This document shows, in pieces, positions 14,450 through 18,372 of a stretch of DNA of 18,372 nt; the first letter of the stretch is position 1, and each line of letters opens with the position of its first letter. Both the position numbers and the translations under genes were made by a program. The stretch comes from DASRVA01 sp035687745 (GTDB taxonomy: Bacteria > Gemmatimonadota > Gemmatimonadetes > JACCXV01 > JAHWKZ01), in contig DASRVA010000102.1 of the NCBI GenBank assembly GCA_035687745.1, forward strand, positions 1-18,372. Reading direction: 5' to 3'. Below the pieces are notes generated by a model. The model did not search any database and had not been told where the DNA came from. It saw only the letters and a program-made list of their open reading frames with translations.

Positions 14450-15967
14450 CTGCGCCGGGTCGGCCTCATCGTCCTGGACGGCTGGGGACTCCGCGACGCG
14501 CGCGACGGGAACGCGGTCGCGCTCGCCCGGACGCCCGTCTTCGACAGCCTCCGGGAGCGGTTCCCCCGGACCCGGCTGGACGCGTCGGGGAGGGCGGTCG
14601 GGCTGGCCGACGGCCAGATGGGCAACAGCGAGGTCGGTCACCTGAACCTGGGTGCGGGCCGGGTCGTGAAACAGGACATCCTGCGGATCGACGAGGCCAT
14701 CGAGGACGACGGCTTCTTCGAGAACCAGGTGCTCCTGGACGCGATCGGCCACGTCCGCCGGACCGGGGGAACGCTGCACCTGATGGGCCTCGTCTCCGAC
14801 GGCGGCGTCCACAGCCATCTCAGGCACCTGGTCGCGCTTCTCGAGCTGGCCCGGCGCCACGCGCCGCTCGACGTCGCGATTCATGCCTTCACGGACGGCC
14901 GCGACACGAGTCCGACCGGCGGTGCGGGCTACCTGAACGAGGTCCGACGTGCGACCGAGGAGAAGGGGGTCGGCCGGATCGCCACCGTCGTCGGGCGCTA
15001 CTACGCGATGGACCGTGACCGGCGCTGGGACCGGACACAGGTCGCCTACGAGGCGCTCGTCCAGGGCCGCGCGTGCGCAACCACGGGCGATCCCGAGGAG
15101 GCCCTCCAGGAGAGCTACGCGCGGGAGATCACCGACGAGTTCGTGAAGCCGATCGTGGTCGAGGGGACGCCCCGGGTCGGGGACGGGGACGCGGTCATCT
15201 TCTTCAACTTCCGCGCCGACCGCGCGCGCCAGCTCACGCGAACCTTCACCGATTCCGGCTTCGACGGGTTCGAGCGCGAGCTTCTCACCGAGCTCCACTA
15301 CGCCACCATGACCCAGTACGACCGGACCTTCGACCTGCCGTACGCGTTTCTCCCGCGAGTCCTGAGCGAGGTGGCGGGCGAGGTCTGGGAGCGGGCCGGG
15401 TGCTCGAACCTGCGGATCGCCGAGACCGAGAAGTACGCCCACGTCACGTACTTCTTCAACGGCGGGCGCGAGGAACCGTACGACCGCGAGGAGCGGATTC
15501 TCGTCCCCTCTCCCAAGGTGGCGACGTACGACCTCCAGCCCGAGATGTCCGCGCCGGAGGTGACCGCCCGGCTGGTCGAGGCGATCCGGTCGGGGCGGTT
15601 CGACTCCTTCGTCCTCAACTACGCCAACCCCGACATGGTGGGTCATACGGGGGTCCTCCAGGCGGCGATCCGGGCGGTCGAGGCCGTCGACGCAGGTCTC
15701 GGGAAGGTCGTGGAGGCGTTTCGCGAAACCGAGCCGGACGGGTCGCTCATCGTTCTGGCCGACCACGGGAACGCCGAAACGATGGTCGAGGAGGACGGCT
15801 CGCCCCACACGGCCCACACGACCAACCTCGTCCCGTGCATTCTCGTTTCCAGCGCGGAGCGGGCGCTCCGGGAAGGAGGCGCCCTCTGCGACGCGGTCCC
15901 GACCCTGCTGGCGCTCCAGGGCATCGACCGGCCGGCGGTCATGAGCGGCCGGGACCTGCGTGGCTGA
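14450..15967 (+). CDS. gpmI: 2,3-bisphosphoglycerate-independent phosphoglycerate mutase (apparent CTG start)
   Basis: Glycolytic and gluconeogenic enzyme interconverting 3- and 2-phosphoglycerate by a phosphoserine intermediate with two Mn ions. The frame from CTG 14450 gives 505 residues, the normal GpmI size, opening with the family N-terminus RRVGLIVLDGWG (metal ligand D10). Catalytic S60 lies in MGNSEVGHLN. SDGGVHSH, TDGRDT, GRYYAMDRD, NFRADRARQLTR and EKYAH supply substrate residues; D395/H399 (NPDMVGH), D438/H439 (ADHGNAE) and H456 (PHTAHTTN) complete the metal sites. The frame is blocked upstream by the TAG of the YtxH-like gene at 14444-14446. The first standard in-frame start is ATG 14618, which would delete the metal-binding Asp and begin three residues before the active-site Ser. 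CTG is therefore the only sensible start in this sequence, unless a base is wrong or the stop is read through. Confidence 0.93.
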   Translation: MRRVGLIVLDGWGLRDARDGNAVALARTPVFDSLRERFPRTRLDASGRAVGLADGQMGNSEVGHLNLGAGRVVKQDILRIDEAIEDDGFFENQVLLDAIGHVRRTGGTLHLMGLVSDGGVHSHLRHLVALLELARRHAPLDVAIHAFTDGRDTSPTGGAGYLNEVRRATEEKGVGRIATVVGRYYAMDRDRRWDRTQVAYEALVQGRACATTGDPEEALQESYAREITDEFVKPIVVEGTPRVGDGDAVIFFNFRADRARQLTRTFTDSGFDGFERELLTELHYATMTQYDRTFDLPYAFLPRVLSEVAGEVWERAGCSNLRIAETEKYAHVTYFFNGGREEPYDREERILVPSPKVATYDLQPEMSAPEVTARLVEAIRSGRFDSFVLNYANPDMVGHTGVLQAAIRAVEAVDAGLGKVVEAFRETEPDGSLIVLADHGNAETMVEEDGSPHTAHTTNLVPCILVSSAERALREGGALCDAVPTLLALQGIDRPAVMSGRDLRG

Positions 15968-16022
15968 TCGTCCGGGCCCGCCGGAAAAGGGCGCGTCGAG
16001 CCCTCCCGGTCCCCGTTTGCGC

Positions 16023-16028
16023 TATATA
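16023..16028 (+). promoter_or_regulatory. Possible -10 element (TATATA)
   Basis: TATATA is the only AT-rich hexamer in the 100-base gap after gpmI and would place a start near 16036, about 32 bases before the GTG. No convincing -35 hexamer is seen 16-18 bases upstream, so this is a weak call. Confidence 0.3.
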
Positions 16029-16067
16029 GAGGCGGATCGCATCTTACGACGAGGAGCCATAACCCCC

Positions 16068-17420
16068 GTGGAACACGTCACGCCCATCCGCCGTCGGGGC
16101 CGGCTCGCGACCGTCCTCGCGGCGGTCGTCGGGCTCGCCGCGCTACTCACCGCCCGATCCGCGACCGCCCAGCAGACAGCGTTCGACATCCTGCCCTTGG
16201 CGCCCGGCAACACGTGGAGCTACTCCGGTACCGTCTGGTGGGTCCCACGGAACTCCCGGCGCGTTCTCGAGGAGCGGGTTCAGCTGGAGATGCGGGTGGT
16301 GACCGTGGCCGAGCGGCCCGGCGCACGGGCGGCCCTTCTCGCCGGCTATCCGCCCGACCTCCTGACCTCGGCGCCGAGCCGCTTCGAAGGGGAGTTCGGC
16401 CTTTTCCAGTTCGGGCAGGCTGTCTACCTGCTGCGCGGCGAACGCGCACGTGAGGCACTGCAGCGGATCGCGGACCCGTCGGACTCGCTGGCGGATCTTC
16501 TGCCCGGCTCCGAGGTCGTGCTCGACCTGCCCCTCGCCGAGGGCAAGTCCTTCTGCTCGCCCCGGGACGAATCGCGAAGGGGACCCGGGACGTGCTGGTT
16601 CGTCCGAGATGAGGGGCCTGTCCAGCGGAGCCCCGTGGTCGGGCTGGAGGGCGCTGCCGGAGACCGCGGCTACGTCCTCGCCCTCGAGTCGCGGACCGAA
16701 CACGAGGTGCGCGGCTTCGTCCCCGGGATCGGCTTTACCTCCTTCGCCATCGGCAACTTCGGTGATCCGTCCGCGATGGAGCTGGAGCTGGTCGACGCCC
16801 GTCTCGCGACGCCGCCCCGGCACGGGCGCGGCCTCTTCCTGAAGACGCTCGACCTGTCCGATGCGCAGATGATCGAGATGGCGACTACAGCGGAGCCATC
16901 GGAGCGAGTGTCCAAGGCCGAGGGGTCGGCGGAGCCGGAACCGGTCCTGGCTTCCGGGCCGGCGGCGGAGACGGAGACGGTGGAGACACCTGGCCCCGAG
17001 ACCTCGCTCGCAGGCGGCGTGTCATCGCCACCCGAACCGGACGAACCACCCTTCCCGAGCCCGGACCGGCTTCTGCCGGACGAGCGACCCTTCCAGATCC
17101 TGCGTCCAGCCCGGCCGGTCGCGATCGAGGTGGCGCTCGAAGAATTGCCCGTGCCGGTCTGGGAGGATACCCGGCCGGCTTGTCTGGACGCACGCGAGTG
17201 GTACATCGGAGAGTCGCCGATCCGGATCGACGGGCGTGAGTACGATCCGGTGGGGAGCGCCGAGCCGATCGACCCGGACAACCTGGTCCCGGTGGGCGAG
17301 TACGATGGGGTCCCGACCTTCGCCGGACGGCTCTCGGAGACGCCCCACGCCGATCTCTGGCTCCCGCTCTGCGGGACGCCAAGCACGTTTCGCCTCTACG
17401 CCGACCTGCGCGGGGGCTGA
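16068..17420 (+). CDS. Secreted protein of unknown function
   Basis: A 450-residue exported protein that I do not recognise by name. GTG 16068 is chosen because it begins a good signal peptide (IRRRGR, Ala/Val/Leu core, cleavage near ATA-Q at 34/35), with GAGGAG at 16051-16056. An earlier in-frame start at 15960 overlaps gpmI and adds a Pro/Arg-rich stretch, so it is unlikely. The mature N-terminal domain (about 37-270) opens with FDILPLAPGNTWSYSG, a phrase seen in uncharacterised secreted proteins of environmental bacteria, and is mainly beta-strand-like with two Cys (FCSP, TCWF) that may pair. A Pro/Glu/Ser/Thr-rich linker (about 272-341) joins a small C-terminal domain (about 345-450) with two more Cys. 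No catalytic motif is visible. It is the last gene before a 15-base gap with a convergent amidase gene. Confidence 0.75.
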   Translation: MEHVTPIRRRGRLATVLAAVVGLAALLTARSATAQQTAFDILPLAPGNTWSYSGTVWWVPRNSRRVLEERVQLEMRVVTVAERPGARAALLAGYPPDLLTSAPSRFEGEFGLFQFGQAVYLLRGERAREALQRIADPSDSLADLLPGSEVVLDLPLAEGKSFCSPRDESRRGPGTCWFVRDEGPVQRSPVVGLEGAAGDRGYVLALESRTEHEVRGFVPGIGFTSFAIGNFGDPSAMELELVDARLATPPRHGRGLFLKTLDLSDAQMIEMATTAEPSERVSKAEGSAEPEPVLASGPAAETETVETPGPETSLAGGVSSPPEPDEPPFPSPDRLLPDERPFQILRPARPVAIEVALEELPVPVWEDTRPACLDAREWYIGESPIRIDGREYDPVGSAEPIDPDNLVPVGEYDGVPTFAGRLSETPHADLWLPLCGTPSTFRLYADLRGG

Positions 17421-17435
17421 CCCCGCGCCCGACTC

Positions 17436-18372
17436 TCAGCCCGCCCCTGCCGGCCGCGCCTCGACTTCCGCGCAGACCCGCAGAACGCGCTCCTCCCCTG
17501 ACCCGCCTGCTGCCACCATGAACCCGACCGACAGGCCGCCGGCCGTCCTCCCGCATGGGACGCTCGCCGCTGGCCAACCGAGGAAGTTGAAGATCTGGGT
17601 GTTCCGAAGGACGCTGGCGTTGGCCTCGAGGTACGCCTGGTCGGAGCCGAGATCGGCGATCAGGGGCGGCAGGATCGGGACGGTCGGCGCCAGGACGGCG
17701 TCGTAGGGGCGGGCGATACCGTCCATCTCGCGGCGGATCCGCTCCCGCGCCTCGACCAGCCGCGCGAGGTCGTCCCCGGTCCGGGTCCGATATGCGAGAA
17801 CGCGCGAGGAGACGCGGGGATCGATTCGGTCGCCGCCCCGCTCGAGGAGCTTCCGGTGAAGGGCGAACCCCTCGATCCCGGCGAACGTGCCGTGCCGACC
17901 GTACACTTCTGCCACCTGGTCGAGGACGGGAACTTCGCGCCGCTCGATCCGGTGCCCCGCCGCCAGCCGATCGCAGGCGTCCTGGAACGCACGCCCGACC
18001 TCGGGCTCGAGCCCGGCCGCGAGGCTCTCCGGGACGAGCAGGGAGAGGGGCCCGTCCGGGGGCCCTGGGAAGGGAGCTTCGGGGAGGTCGGCCAGCGCCC
18101 GCCAGGCATGCCACGCGTCGGCGACGGTCCGCGCCAGCGGACCCAGCGTGTCGAGGGTGGGAGAAAGCGGAACGCAGCCCGCCGTCGGGATCGCGCCGTC
18201 GGTCGTCTTCAGGCCGACGATGCCGTTGAACGCGGCCGGAATCCGGACCGATCCGCCGGTGTCCGACCCGATCGCGACGCACGCCAGTCCGGTCGCGACC
18301 GCGACCGCCGAGCCCGACGAAGAGCCCCCCGGCACGCGCTCGGGGTCGAGCGCCGAGCCGGGCGTGCCGAAG
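17436..18372 (-). CDS. Amidase-signature family protein (N-terminus beyond window)
   Basis: A serine hydrolase of the amidase-signature family (GatA, AtzF, fatty-acid amidases), cleaving carboxamide bonds with a Ser-cisSer-Lys triad. The frame is open to the right edge, so the N-terminal ~130-150 residues, including the catalytic Lys, are missing; 311 residues are visible. Counting from the edge, the signature VPGGSSSGSA holds the cis-Ser (S17) and SDTGGSVRIPAAFNG holds the nucleophile S41. KTTDGAIP, a weaker form of KPTxGxVP, and PTLDTLGPLARTVAD follow as usual. The C-terminal region (FNFLGWPAASVPCG onward) is typical. It runs opposite to all other genes, with only 15 bases to the preceding stop. 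No gatB or gatC is in view, so a role in Glu-tRNA amidation cannot be claimed. Confidence 0.93.
   Translation of the reverse strand, partial: FGTPGSALDPERVPGGSSSGSAVAVATGLACVAIGSDTGGSVRIPAAFNGIVGLKTTDGAIPTAGCVPLSPTLDTLGPLARTVADAWHAWRALADLPEAPFPGPPDGPLSLLVPESLAAGLEPEVGRAFQDACDRLAAGHRIERREVPVLDQVAEVYGRHGTFAGIEGFALHRKLLERGGDRIDPRVSSRVLAYRTRTGDDLARLVEARERIRREMDGIARPYDAVLAPTVPILPPLIADLGSDQAYLEANASVLRNTQIFNFLGWPAASVPCGRTAGGLSVGFMVAAGGSGEERVLRVCAEVEARPAGAG

Noticed and set aside
14618..14620. ATG as the start of gpmI
   Set aside because: It would remove the metal-binding Asp strand and begin three residues before the active-site Ser, giving a dead enzyme.
16885..18282. 465-codon - strand frame overlapping the amidase gene
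   Set aside because: Arg/Pro/Ser-rich without motifs; the amidase signature is in another - strand frame over the same bases.
1..18372. tRNA or rRNA genes, CRISPR arrays, insertion sequences, long direct or inverted repeats
   Set aside because: I looked for cloverleaf ends, repeated spacer patterns, transposase motifs and flanking repeats and saw none; short runs such as CGCGCGCGCG at 12521 lie inside coding sequence.

Overview
The window is a very GC-rich bacterial chromosome segment. By eye GC is around 70%, and most third codon positions are G or C. It has 13 intact or window-truncated genes on the + strand, one truncated gene on the - strand at the right edge, and one gene remnant. Several features suggest a member of the Gemmatimonadota or a similar high-GC environmental lineage. 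These are the secreted NHL-repeat and 'LPLAPGNTW' proteins, a cyclase-TPR receptor with a TolB/FlgO-like middle domain, and a three-domain copper oxidase with an added N-terminal domain. This placement is an inference from gene style; there is no rRNA or other marker to fix it.

Left part (1-3340): the 3' part of a soluble lytic murein transglycosylase overlaps a secreted NHL beta-propeller protein. A small cold-shock protein gene follows as its own transcription unit, with a promoter overlapping the stop codon of the NHL gene and an intrinsic terminator.

Middle part (3398-10284): a run of tightly spaced genes encodes a secreted three-domain multicopper oxidase, a secreted metal-dependent amidohydrolase (ATGA overlap), a GNAT acetyltransferase (ATGA overlap), and an 865-residue membrane protein with a class III cyclase domain, one transmembrane helix and a long TPR region. 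The 3' end of a vanished O-methyltransferase gene lies directly behind the cyclase gene.

Right part (10346-17420): DNA polymerase I, a BsuPI-like lipoprotein, dephospho-CoA kinase, a YtxH-like membrane protein and cofactor-independent phosphoglycerate mutase form a compact co-directional series. A secreted protein of unknown function follows. A convergent amidase-signature gene runs off the right edge.

Most of the content is housekeeping, and I see no mobile element, CRISPR array, phage or defence island. The points most worth checking are: (i) the polymerase I proofreading site has lost two of its acidic catalytic residues; (ii) the phosphoglycerate mutase gene has no ATG/GTG/TTG start that keeps its metal-binding Asp and active-site Ser, and seems to begin at CTG; (iii) the cyclase domain has replacements at the base-recognition Lys and transition-state Asn; (iv) the copper oxidase has an N-terminal domain resembling the RskA anti-sigma C-terminal fold, and its GTG start lies inside the cold-shock terminator.
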